A program made the position numbers and the translations under genes. Of a stretch of 64,000 nucleotides of DNA, positions 42,313 through 49,270 are shown in pieces. Source of the DNA: a virus. The notes beneath the pieces were generated by a model. That model saw only the letters and a program-made list of their open reading frames with translations. It did not search any database and was not told where the DNA came from. Position 1 is the first letter of the stretch; every line of letters begins with the position of its first letter. The DNA lies in the IMG/VR virus record IMGVR_UViG_3300037189_025222, positions 1-64,000 of that record; one strand, given 5' to 3'.

Positions 42313-42322
42313 GGCAAATGAA

Positions 42323-42332
42323 TTGTACCCTA
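42323..42332 (+). promoter_or_regulatory. TTGTACCCTA element
   Basis: Exact copy, 25 nt before the start at 42358, with GAAAGGAG between. Confidence 0.7.
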
Positions 42333-42357
42333 TGAAGTTATCGAAAGGAGATTTCTG

Positions 42358-43077
42358 ATGGACATTCTCACTGATAATTGGGTTCAAGTATTCCCTAATA
42401 TGCTGCATTATGCTTCTAGGACTGGTGGGCGGGTTCCTGAATTTGAGCCGCTGTTTATTCAGGATGCTGATGCTGCTTCTAGCTATGCAGCTGGATCTAT
42501 TCATGGGCGTTGGCCAGAAGCAGAAGAAATTATAGCTACTAATTCTGGTGCTGCTCTTAATTATGCCCGTAAAGTAATTGCGGGTAAGTGGGAACCCGGA
42601 GAGGCTGCTATTGCTACTAATCCTAAAGATAGCTACTGGTATGCCACTTATGTTCTCAAAGGCAGCTTCCCAGAAGGCGAAGCGGAAATTGCTAAACATC
42701 CTGACCTTAGTTTTGATTATGCAAGAAATGTGATTTATGGTCGGTTTATTGCTGGTGAAGCTGAGATTGGCAAGTTAGAAGTCACTGGCTTTAATCCCAA
42801 GATGGCTTTAGATTATATGAATCTTTGGGTGAAGGGTAATTGGTCGGGTTGGACTGAAGATCAGATTCGTGTGTGTCCTTGTTGGCTGTATAACTATGCC
42901 AAGCAGCATTGTAAGGGTAGGCTTCCAGATAATCTTCATAATGCTATGCTGACATTTGGCATGACAATTAATGAGAATTATTGGGTGAAGAAGTATTTTA
43001 AGGCTGCGAAGTACCAGAAGAAGATTAAGCGGCGCAATCCACCGGAGATGGCTGCTCCTATTGTTATCCCTGATTAA
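42358..43077 (+). CDS. YA-repeat family protein, 239 aa
   Basis: At least five tandem helical repeats: SSYAAGSIHGRWPEAEEII, LNYARKVIAGKWEPGEAAIA, YWYATYVLKGSFPEGEAEIA, FDYARNVIYGRFIAGEAEIG, LYNYAKQHCKGRLPDNLHNAM, ending ENYWVKKYF. The clearest member of the family and likely a helical solenoid, hence a protein-binding scaffold; the partner is unknown. AAGGAG before the start. Confidence 0.75.
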   Translation: MDILTDNWVQVFPNMLHYASRTGGRVPEFEPLFIQDADAASSYAAGSIHGRWPEAEEIIATNSGAALNYARKVIAGKWEPGEAAIATNPKDSYWYATYVLKGSFPEGEAEIAKHPDLSFDYARNVIYGRFIAGEAEIGKLEVTGFNPKMALDYMNLWVKGNWSGWTEDQIRVCPCWLYNYAKQHCKGRLPDNLHNAMLTFGMTINENYWVKKYFKAAKYQKKIKRRNPPEMAAPIVIPD

Positions 43078-43087
43078 GGAGTATTTT

Positions 43088-43273
43088 ATGAATCTATCCC
43101 CTCGGCAGTCTTTAGTTCTTAAGGCAATTTTGGTTTATGTGGACAAAGATTTGAGTAATATCAATGATTTCTTCACCCAGTTTGACGGGGCATTTGTAGT
43201 TAATGGTGAAGACACTCAGCCCATTGAAGAATCTGAGATTATTGAGCTTTGGAGTTTAGCGGGTGGAAACTGA
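43088..43273 (+). CDS. Hypothetical protein, 61 aa
   Basis: Start set at MNLSPRQS with AAGGAG upstream. Small helical N-terminus followed by a mostly acidic chain (EDTQPIEESEIIELW). Overlaps the next gene by 11 nt. Function unknown. Confidence 0.65.
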   Translation: MNLSPRQSLVLKAILVYVDKDLSNINDFFTQFDGAFVVNGEDTQPIEESEIIELWSLAGGN

Positions 43274-43766
43274 AAAAGTTATTTTTGATAATGACGAACA
43301 TTCTATAACGGTTAAACCCGTTACGTTAATTTTCAATAATACTTATGGGGAGAGTGTATATCCTGAACGGGTAATGATTGATTCAAATATGACTTTGGAT
43401 CATTTTAAAACCCTAAAGGAGATTGATCCTTATACGGCTGCTTTTTTTAAATTTGTTGTGGATGATTATCCTCATCCTGTGATGAAGAGTTTTCTTGAGA
43501 AGTCGGCAATTGGATGTCGTCATTTAATTGGATTGTTTTCTTTGAGCTTGGAGCTGCTGAGTCAACAGAAAAAGTTCGGTTGGAAGTATCCAGAGGCTAA
43601 TCTTCATCCTAGACAACAGTTAAATTTAGCAGATGCTTTGATTGTTTTTGGGCAACCAGAGCGATTTGTTAAATTGGTGAAATATGTGCAAGCTGGGTTC
43701 TTTGACCAGTATCAAATGTGTGCAAAAGAATCTTGGCGTGATGAAGCGTTCAGGGTGATGTCTTGA
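43263..43766 (+). CDS. Hypothetical protein, 167 aa
   Basis: GTG start within the end of the preceding gene. Beta-rich first ~45 residues (SITVKPVTLIFNNTYG), then helical (YTAAFFKFVVDDYPHPVMKSFLEK, CRHLIGLFSLSLELLSQQKK). Not recognised. The promoter of the downstream ncRNA overlaps its last codons. Confidence 0.65.
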   Translation: METEKVIFDNDEHSITVKPVTLIFNNTYGESVYPERVMIDSNMTLDHFKTLKEIDPYTAAFFKFVVDDYPHPVMKSFLEKSAIGCRHLIGLFSLSLELLSQQKKFGWKYPEANLHPRQQLNLADALIVFGQPERFVKLVKYVQAGFFDQYQMCAKESWRDEAFRVMS

Positions 43767-43790
43767 CATTAGTGTTTTCTGTGGTATACT
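43763..43790 (+). promoter_or_regulatory. sigma70 promoter of structured RNA
   Basis: TTGACA (43763-43768), 16-nt spacer ending TGTGG, TATACT (43785-43790). Same architecture as the two array promoters. Confidence 0.75.
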
Positions 43791-43796
43791 GATCGG

Positions 43797-43993
43797 GCCG
43801 ATCAAAACTTACCGTGCTTGTGCTGCTATGGCATCCAGCAGAAACGGTGACTCAGCGGAAGGTAGTCGGCTGATCTGCCCGTAAGACTCCGGGCAGTTAG
43901 CTAAACGTCCGCAGTTCATAACACATTCACCCTCCGTCCTTTCTAATGTGTGTATGAATAGGTCTGCCTCCTCAAAAGAGGCAGACTTTTTTT
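43797..43993 (+). ncRNA. Structured noncoding RNA, ~197 nt, unknown family
   Basis: Framed by a near-consensus sigma70 promoter and a strong intrinsic terminator, with no translatable frame on this strand. Stems visible by eye: CTGCT/AGCAG (~43822-43841), CTGCCCG/CGGGCAG (43876-43898), ACACATT/AATGTGT (43921-43951) and the terminator stem GTCTGCCTC/GAGGCAGAC (43962-43986). I do not recognise 6S, tmRNA or any riboswitch. It precedes a small acidic gene and an IS110-transposase-like gene. Confidence 0.7.
43962..43993 (+). terminator. Intrinsic terminator
   Basis: GTCTGCCTC-CTCAAAA-GAGGCAGAC followed by seven T. Ends the structured RNA; a TTGTACCCTA element begins in the T-run. Confidence 0.9.
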
Positions 43994-44001
43994 GTACCCT
44001 A
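43992..44001 (+). promoter_or_regulatory. TTGTACCCTA element
   Basis: Exact copy immediately after the terminator, 35 nt before the start at 44037, so it must provide transcription of the next unit or act on it. Confidence 0.75.
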
Positions 44002-44036
44002 TAGTTTTGTGTTCTCAACTTTTTAGGAGCTAAACC

Positions 44037-44192
44037 ATGGCTAAGGATGATAAGCCCCAGTTCGATCCTGATAGTGATGATGAGTATGACTATCTCAAGG
44101 AGAATTGGGAACCGGGTGATGAGCCTATGAATGATCGTCAGCGTCGTGAAAATGAACAGTTGGATGAAGAGTACCGTCGTAACAAGTTTTAA
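44037..44192 (+). CDS. Small acidic protein, 51 aa
   Basis: MAKDDKPQFDPDSDDEYDYL... highly charged and probably disordered, with TAGGAGC before the ATG. 21 nt before the IS110-like gene, probably co-transcribed. Function unknown; a DNA-mimic or chaperone-like role is conceivable for so acidic a peptide, but unsupported. Confidence 0.7.
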   Translation: MAKDDKPQFDPDSDDEYDYLKENWEPGDEPMNDRQRRENEQLDEEYRRNKF

Positions 44193-44213
44193 TTTTACAA
44201 AAGGAGTTTAACT

Positions 44214-45125
44214 ATGGGTAAGGCTAAGAAGGCGACTTTAAGTGAAGATGCAATTGAAGTTTTGAGTGGTCTTGGGGAGATTACTCGACTTGATAAAGAT
44301 TTGAAAAAGCTAATTCGAACTTTGAATCGTGATGAGGTTCGGTGCATTGTGAACTATTATTACAATGTGCAGGAGAACCGGATGAGGTCTTCTAAGCAGA
44401 TTGATGCTGCCAGTAAGGCTGGTACTCCGCATGATCTGATGGTTTATCTGAATGCCCAAACTCAAGTTTTGGAAAATCAGATTGCTAAGGCTATGGATGA
44501 GTGGACTGAGGGGCATCCTGTAGCTAAGGCTTTGAAGGACAATGTTTATGGTATTGGCCCGATTATTTCAGCGGGTCTGGTTGCTCATTTTGATATTCGT
44601 CGGGCTGCTACTGCTGGTGCATTCTGGCGATATGCTGGTCTTGACCCCACATCTGAGTGGAACAAGGGTGAGAAGCGGCCTTGGAATGCAGCTTTGAAAA
44701 CTTTGTGTTGGAAGGTCGGCCAGAGTTTCATGAAGTTCTCTAATGCTACTGATAAAGATACCGGGGCAGCTAAGTGCTTTTACGGTGATCTTTATCGTCA
44801 GAAGAAGGCTGAATTGGTTGCTAAGAATCAGGGTGGTGGATTTAAGGGTCTGGCGGATAGTGTGTTGAAGGCTAAGAAGTTTCGTGATGTCGCAACTAAA
44901 GCAAAATATGAATCAGGGATGCTTCCTGATGGTCATATTGATGCTATGGCTCGTCGCTGGGCTGTGAAGCTGTTTCTGAGTAATCTGCATGAACTTTGGT
45001 GTGCAGCAGAGGGAATTCCGTGTCCTCGGCCTTATTCGATGGCGATTCAGGGCCATGCTCATTACATCATGCAGCCTGAACTGGCTGATTTGATTAATGT
45101 TTGGAAGAATGAAGCTAGGATTTAA
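44214..45125 (+). CDS. IS110-transposase C-terminal-domain-like protein, 303 aa
   Basis: Residues ~108-170 (VYGIGPIISAGLVAHFDIRR ... AGAFWRYAGLDPTSEWNKGEK ... LKTLCWKVGQSFMKF) follow the Transposase_20 pattern of IS110/IS116 elements: helix-hairpin-helix GIGP, then F-W-x-YAGLDP, then an LxxxxWKxG helix. The N-terminal DEDD/RuvC-like nuclease domain of true IS110 transposases is absent, replaced by ~105 helical residues, and no terminal repeats are visible. It looks like a domesticated phage DNA-binding protein rather than an active transposase. AAAGGAG before the start. Confidence 0.7.
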   Translation: MGKAKKATLSEDAIEVLSGLGEITRLDKDLKKLIRTLNRDEVRCIVNYYYNVQENRMRSSKQIDAASKAGTPHDLMVYLNAQTQVLENQIAKAMDEWTEGHPVAKALKDNVYGIGPIISAGLVAHFDIRRAATAGAFWRYAGLDPTSEWNKGEKRPWNAALKTLCWKVGQSFMKFSNATDKDTGAAKCFYGDLYRQKKAELVAKNQGGGFKGLADSVLKAKKFRDVATKAKYESGMLPDGHIDAMARRWAVKLFLSNLHELWCAAEGIPCPRPYSMAIQGHAHYIMQPELADLINVWKNEARI

Positions 45126-45343
45126 TGAATAAAGAAAACGTCAAGTTGCTCCAATGCTTGATTGATAAAGTTGTTCTTGAGCAGGAATGTATCGAGCAGA
45201 GAATTAAGAATGGTACTGTCGAGGAATCTGCCACAAATGATGAAGTTGTGGCTTTAGCAAAAGGTTTAATTGCTGATATTACACGGGTCAAAAGAATCAT
45301 ACATATGCTAGAAGATGTCAAAAGTATGTGTAGATTAACTTAG
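45125..45343 (+). CDS. Small coiled-coil protein, 72 aa
   Basis: Helical, heptad-like (LLQCLIDKVVLEQECIEQRI, ALAKGLIADITRVKRIIHML). Starts in a TAATG overlap with the preceding gene, so it may be a partner of the IS110-like protein. Function unknown. Confidence 0.65.
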   Translation: MNKENVKLLQCLIDKVVLEQECIEQRIKNGTVEESATNDEVVALAKGLIADITRVKRIIHMLEDVKSMCRLT

Positions 45344-45345
45344 AT

Positions 45346-45382
45346 TTGACGTAAGTTCTTTTGAATAAAGAACTTACGTCAA
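45346..45382. repeat. Perfect 16-bp hairpin with TTGACGTAAGT core
   Basis: TTGACGTAAGTTCTTT (45346-45361) and its exact complement AAAGAACTTACGTCAA (45367-45382), loop TGAAT. Confidence 0.95.
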
Positions 45383-45392
45383 CAGACTTTTT

Positions 45393-45438
45393 GCCATTTG
45401 ACGTAAGTGCAGTCTAACAAACGACTTACGTCAAATGG
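45393..45438. repeat. Second 16-bp hairpin with TTGACGTAAGT core
   Basis: GCCATTTGACGTAAGT (45393-45408) and ACTTACGTCAAATGGC (45423-45438), 14-nt loop. Shares the 11-bp core TTGACGTAAGT with the hairpin 10 bp upstream but has different flanks. Confidence 0.95.
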
Positions 45439-45582
45439 CTGAAGTTTTGTGTTCGAGGTGATTTGTCATTGTTTTTTTACACCCAGGGCGATGGTATTTG
45501 TCATTGTTTTATGAACCCAATAATTTTTGGGTCGGTCTAATTTTAAAATAGATTGTGGTATACTTAGGGTCACATAAAAAAA
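45439..45582. other. Intergenic region with direct repeats
   Basis: Two copies of ATTTGTCATTGTTTT (45461 and 45497 regions), each followed by a (C)ACCCA-type end, then the GAACCCAATAATTTTTGGGTC weak hairpin and TGTGGTATACT (-10-like, 45559-45564) 19 bp before the next TTGTACCCTA. No gene. Confidence 0.5.
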
Positions 45583-45592
45583 TTGTACCCTA
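45583..45592 (+). promoter_or_regulatory. TTGTACCCTA element
   Basis: Exact copy, 32 nt before the start at 45625. A TATACT sits 19 bp upstream, so here the element could lie in the leader of a sigma70 transcript. Confidence 0.7.
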
Positions 45593-45624
45593 TGAATTTG
45601 TTGTCTACTTAAAAGGGAAAAAAG

Positions 45625-45804
45625 ATGGGACGTAGAACGCTAATTTTAACTTTGCTGGCTGTTGCTTTGGGAAGCACCGCAGTTTTTGCGGCGAATAAGG
45701 TCTATAAATACCGCTGCCCTAAGTGCAAGTTAATTCAAGAATATGAAATTCCCGGTTCAAAGAAATGTCCGAATGACGGACGAATGATGATTCGTGTAAA
45801 TTAA
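45625..45804 (+). CDS. Exported zinc-ribbon protein, 59 aa
   Basis: Signal peptide MGRRTLILTLLAVALGSTAVFA, then a short ribbon YRCPKCKLIQEYEIPGSKKCPNDGR with C-x2-C and one further Cys, so a three-Cys or partial zinc site. AAAAGGG precedes the ATG. Exported small metal-binding or redox protein; role unknown. Confidence 0.7.
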   Translation: MGRRTLILTLLAVALGSTAVFAANKVYKYRCPKCKLIQEYEIPGSKKCPNDGRMMIRVN

Positions 45805-45827
45805 GGGGCTTAATCATGGAGGACAGT

Positions 45828-46004
45828 ATGGACGCTTCTCCTTTGTGGAGACTTCGGATTCCTGAATCTGAAATCAAAGAAATTATTGCTAAACATCTCA
45901 AGGAAGAAAAAGGATATTTCGTATATCCTGAGATGATTGATATTGTTCCTTTAACTAATTCAAAATATGAAATTTTAGTCAAAGCCGCCACCAAGATCGA
46001 CTAA
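45828..46004 (+). CDS. Hypothetical protein, 58 aa
   Basis: Start at MDASPLWRLRIPESE, chosen because GGAGGA lies six bases upstream; an in-frame ATG at 45816 would overlap that ribosome site. Helix-then-sheet composition ending YEILVKAATKID. Function unknown. Confidence 0.6.
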   Translation: MDASPLWRLRIPESEIKEIIAKHLKEEKGYFVYPEMIDIVPLTNSKYEILVKAATKID

Positions 46005-46026
46005 TTTTAAAATATCCATAAAAGAA

Positions 46027-46036
46027 TTGTACCCTA
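46027..46036 (+). promoter_or_regulatory. TTGTACCCTA element
   Basis: Exact copy, 20 nt before the start at 46057; preceded by TAATTTTAAAAT ~20 bp upstream. Confidence 0.75.
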
Positions 46037-46056
46037 TAGGTGCAAGGAGAACCCAC

Positions 46057-47400
46057 ATGCCAAGAGCGAAAAAGGTTACGAAGAACGAGCAAGAGATTGT
46101 TGATGCTGTCAAGCAGACTCTTGCATCTTTTAGTGTTTCAGAAGCGGAATACGTCGAGTTCAAGAAAGATATTGAGAACATTGGCTACCGCTATAGCTTG
46201 GAGTTCCCTTTTTGGGGAGTGCTGTCGGAGCGGTGTTCTTTTAGTCTGACTAAGCATCTTGTGCCGACTGCCGGTATTACCAAGACGGGCCATATTATTT
46301 TTAATGTGGACTTTGTGAAGGAACTGCGTGAGAAGCACGGCAAGCTGTATCATAAGAAGATGCTGTTTCTGATTGCACATGAGATTGCCCACTTTGCTTT
46401 TGAACACGCCGAGCGGCAGGGTCAGCGTGATGCCAAAATCTTCAATATTGCTGCTGACTATGCAATCAACCTGCTGTTGCACTACCAGTTCAATGGTAAT
46501 AGCGATTACTTTATCGAAGGTGGTATGCTTGATACTTCGTATGACGGCATGAGTGCCGAGCAGATTTACGAACTTATCAAGGATAATTATAAAGGTCGTG
46601 GCCGAAGTGATGGTGGTGACGGTGGCGACGGTATTGGTAACGATCTTCGTCCTGATCTTACGGAAGAAGATATTGCCAATGGTTCTGCTTCGGTTCGTGA
46701 GCGTCGGATTCCTCTTCCTGATCTTCGTGGGAAGAGTCCCGAGCAAGCGAGGAAGGAACTTGCAGACTGGATTGGTCGTGGAACGCAAGAGGCTTTTGCT
46801 GTTGCAAAGTCACAGGGCAAGTTGCCATCTGATCTTGAGCGGGCTATTGCCAAGTTGCTCAAGCCACAGATTGACTGGCTGCGGGCTTTGAAGCAGAAGT
46901 TGCGTTTCGGTGTTAGCAGGACAGAGAAGCGGGACGTTACTTGGTCTGTACCTAACCGTCGTTTTCTTGGTGCTGATTTTATTATGCCAAGCAACGTCGG
47001 CCCGGATAAGCCCAAGATTGTTTATGCTATTGACACTAGCGGTAGCATGAGCGAAAGTGATTTGTCACAGGCTGTTAGTGAGTTGGAAGAAATCCGTGTC
47101 AAGTACGGTGCTAAGGTTTATATGCTTGATTGTGACGCTGATGTTCAATCAAGCCGTTGGATCGAACCGCATGAGCCGCTTCCTAAGTTGAAGGGTGGTG
47201 GTGGAACTGATTTTGTTCCAGTGTTCAACCATCTGATTGAGAAGCGTATCAGGCCGGATTACTGCTGCTTCTTTACTGACGGTTATGGGAACTTCGGTGA
47301 CGAAAAGCCACCGTTTGAAGTTCTCTGGGTCATGACGAGTCAGGTTGACCCGCCGTTTGGAGAAGTAGTCAGGGTGAATGTCCCGTATGAGGGGCAATAA
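46057..47400 (+). CDS. VWA-like metallopeptidase-domain protein (DUF2201-like), 447 aa
   Basis: N-terminal metallopeptidase-like domain with HEIAH at 108-112 (FLIAHEIAHFAFEHAERQ) and later DYAINLLLHYQF, a Gly/Asp-rich linker (~185-205, SDGGDGGDGIGND), then a VWA-like domain with metal site D-T-S-G-S at 326-330 (YAIDTSGSMSESDL), GGGTDF and CFFTDGYGNF. Such proteins pair with MoxR-type ATPases to remodel or activate other complexes; the ATPase is two genes downstream at 47880. Start 46057 behind AAGGAGA. Confidence 0.85.
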   Translation: MPRAKKVTKNEQEIVDAVKQTLASFSVSEAEYVEFKKDIENIGYRYSLEFPFWGVLSERCSFSLTKHLVPTAGITKTGHIIFNVDFVKELREKHGKLYHKKMLFLIAHEIAHFAFEHAERQGQRDAKIFNIAADYAINLLLHYQFNGNSDYFIEGGMLDTSYDGMSAEQIYELIKDNYKGRGRSDGGDGGDGIGNDLRPDLTEEDIANGSASVRERRIPLPDLRGKSPEQARKELADWIGRGTQEAFAVAKSQGKLPSDLERAIAKLLKPQIDWLRALKQKLRFGVSRTEKRDVTWSVPNRRFLGADFIMPSNVGPDKPKIVYAIDTSGSMSESDLSQAVSELEEIRVKYGAKVYMLDCDADVQSSRWIEPHEPLPKLKGGGGTDFVPVFNHLIEKRIRPDYCCFFTDGYGNFGDEKPPFEVLWVMTSQVDPPFGEVVRVNVPYEGQ

Positions 47401-47403
47401 AAA

Positions 47404-47413
47404 TTGTACCCTA
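47404..47413 (+). promoter_or_regulatory. TTGTACCCTA element
   Basis: Exact copy, 23 nt before the start at 47437, with GAAGGAG between. Confidence 0.75.
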
Positions 47414-47436
47414 AAGGTTTGTGAAGGAGATACCTT

Positions 47437-47823
47437 ATGGCTAAGAAAACTGCTAAGAAGAAGAAACCTGATCTCAGGGAGCTTTATATGCAGGCTTTCA
47501 GGGATAAGAAAAGACTTCCAGAGGATCAAGAAAAGTTGATGGCTAGTGATCCTGAGTTCGCTTATATGTATGCCAAGTATCTTCGTAAGCCTGCGGGCCT
47601 ACCGAATAATGGTGCTTGGAGTGAAGAAGAGGAAACCATCTTCTTCAAAAGTCCTAAATGGGCTTATATGTATAGCCTGTTCGTCAGGAAGTCTGACGCT
47701 ATATGCCGATATATGATGGCTAATGCCATTGTTGATGTTGAAGATGATTGGACTAAGCGTTTCTTTGACTTTCACACGGGAGTTGATAAAATCCGTGAAG
47801 AGTTAGAGAAAGTCGGAAAATAA
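47437..47823 (+). CDS. YA-repeat-related protein, 128 aa
   Basis: Basic N-terminus (KKTAKKKKPDLREL), then ASDPEFAYMYAKYLRK and FFKSPKWAYMYSLFVRKSDAI, two helical repeats of the YA type, ending RYMMANAIVDVEDDWTKRFF, comparable to the NYWVKRY end of the family at 40.5-43.1 kb. Sits between the VWA protein and its ATPase, so it could be an adaptor of that pair. Confidence 0.65.
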   Translation: MAKKTAKKKKPDLRELYMQAFRDKKRLPEDQEKLMASDPEFAYMYAKYLRKPAGLPNNGAWSEEEETIFFKSPKWAYMYSLFVRKSDAICRYMMANAIVDVEDDWTKRFFDFHTGVDKIREELEKVGK

Positions 47824-47833
47824 TTGTACCCTA
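47824..47833 (+). promoter_or_regulatory. TTGTACCCTA element
   Basis: Exact copy, 46 nt before the MoxR-like gene's start at 47880. Confidence 0.75.
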
Positions 47834-47879
47834 TAAGTTTGTTCTCGGGGTTTGATTTTTAAACTAAGGAGTTGATTAA

Positions 47880-48959
47880 ATGGCTGAAAAGCTCTTGAGC
47901 AGTGCTAATGTCATCACCGGCAGTCTGGTGAATGAGATTCGTAAGTGCCGGTCTGTTAAGACGAGCAAGGGGAATGGTATCCCCATGTTTATTTATGGTT
48001 CGCCTGGTGTGGGCAAGTCAGAGCAGGTTCATCAGGCTTGTGAGGCCGATGAAACCATGATCGACCTGCGGCTGAATACTCTTGATTCTATTGACCTTCG
48101 TGGTCTGCCTGTGGTGAAGAAGGACGATAAGGGCAACCCGACTCAGGTGGAGTGGGTTCGTCCTGAGTTTATCCCGTGGAATGGCAAGGGCATTTTGTTC
48201 CTTGACGAGATGAACACGGCTGCACCGTCTGTGCAGAATCCTGCCCTTCAACTGGTGCTTGACCGTAAGGTTGGTTCGCATCATCTTGGGCCGGATTGGT
48301 ACATCGTTGCGGCTGGCAACAAGGCTGATGATCGGGCGCATACCCATCCTCTGTCTGCTGCTCTGCGTCAGCGGTTTGCCATCTATCACTATGAGCCGGA
48401 TAAGGATACTTGGAGCAACTGGGCGGTCAAGAACAACATTCACCCGAACGTCATCGGGTTTATTAGTTTCAAGCCCGACCTGTTGATCCAGCCGCCTCTG
48501 GATGATGAGGGTGCTAACCCGAGTCCCCGTAGCTGGTATTACGTTTCGCAGCGGCTTTATGCCGACCAGTGCGAAACCAGTGATATTCGTGCGATGGTGG
48601 GTAGTGCTGCTAACGAGTTCATGGCTTATCAGGCTGTCTGTGCCAAGATTCCGAACATTTCGGAAATTATCAATGGTAAGACTACGTTCAAGGAAGATAA
48701 CAAGAACGTAACCATGAGCTATGCTGTCAGCACGGCGTTGTCGATTCATCTGCTTCGGTCAAAGTATACGACCGAGCATGTGAATAACTGCTTCAAGGGT
48801 GCTATCAACAACATGGCCGGTGAGCCGAGCATGGTGTTTATGCGGCAGTGCTTGATTCAGGGTGATGAGAAGATGAAGGCCGTCATCATCTCTTGCGACG
48901 AAGGCAAGAAGTGGTTCGACAAGCACGGCGAACATCTCCAGAAGGCTGTCAACTTCTAA
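47880..48959 (+). CDS. MoxR-type AAA+ ATPase, 359 aa
   Basis: Walker A YGSPGVGKS (39-47), Walker B ILFLDEMN (105-112), sensor WYIVAAGNKADD, arginine-finger region ALRQRFAIYHY, and the MoxR-style insert around SVQNPALQLVLDRKVG. MoxR ATPases work with VWA proteins as chaperone-like machines; its partner is the protein at 46057. C-terminal ~130 residues are helical. AAGGAG before the ATG; terminator hairpin after the stop. Confidence 0.9.
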   Translation: MAEKLLSSANVITGSLVNEIRKCRSVKTSKGNGIPMFIYGSPGVGKSEQVHQACEADETMIDLRLNTLDSIDLRGLPVVKKDDKGNPTQVEWVRPEFIPWNGKGILFLDEMNTAAPSVQNPALQLVLDRKVGSHHLGPDWYIVAAGNKADDRAHTHPLSAALRQRFAIYHYEPDKDTWSNWAVKNNIHPNVIGFISFKPDLLIQPPLDDEGANPSPRSWYYVSQRLYADQCETSDIRAMVGSAANEFMAYQAVCAKIPNISEIINGKTTFKEDNKNVTMSYAVSTALSIHLLRSKYTTEHVNNCFKGAINNMAGEPSMVFMRQCLIQGDEKMKAVIISCDEGKKWFDKHGEHLQKAVNF

Positions 48960-48973
48960 TAGCCCCCGAGAAC

Positions 48974-49015
48974 CACCGGCCCCAGATGAATAGTCTGGGG
49001 CCGGTGATGGGCTTT
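48974..49015 (+). terminator. Intrinsic terminator
   Basis: CACCGGCCCCAGA (48974-48986) pairs with TCTGGGGCCGGTG (48994-49006), then ATGGGCTTTT. Ends the VWA/MoxR unit. Confidence 0.75.
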
Positions 49016-49033
49016 TCTAACAAGGGACATATA

Positions 49034-49270
49034 ATGAAAAATAATATAACTTTTCCTGCGTTGATTACCGCCAACGATTATCATGAGTTTGATTACATTG
49101 CTAATGCCTTGAGGCAGTTCAAGGTGAAGTGTAGGTTCAAAGAAGTTGGGTTTGCTGACAGGGGCTACATGGCTGTTTTTTATGACACCAAAATGAGTGA
49201 CCCCAAAGTTGTGAAACTGGTTTCTTTGGCTGAAAAGAAAGTAAAGGAGTTCGATAGCTTTTATGTCTAA
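49034..49270 (+). CDS. Hypothetical protein, 78 aa
   Basis: Start set at MKNNITFPAL with AAGGGAC upstream; upstream in-frame sequence reads through the terminator. Beta-alpha-beta plan (KCRFKEVGFADRGYMAVFY...VKLVSLAEKKVKEF). Overlaps the next gene by 8 nt. Not recognised. Confidence 0.6.
   Translation: MKNNITFPALITANDYHEFDYIANALRQFKVKCRFKEVGFADRGYMAVFYDTKMSDPKVVKLVSLAEKKVKEFDSFYV

Noticed and set aside
43809-44018. 69-aa minus-strand frame across the structured RNA
   Set aside because: Opposite to the promoter and terminator that define the RNA; no ribosome site.
44214-45125. Active IS110 insertion sequence
   Set aside because: No N-terminal DEDD nuclease domain, no recognisable ends, and the gene is embedded in a phage operon with phage-type control elements.
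46138-48749. Long minus-strand frames across 46.1-48.7 kb and likewise at 54.9-58.5 kb
   Set aside because: They lie opposite strongly supported VWA and ATPase genes, have no ribosome sites, and reflect the GC-rich codon bias of those genes.
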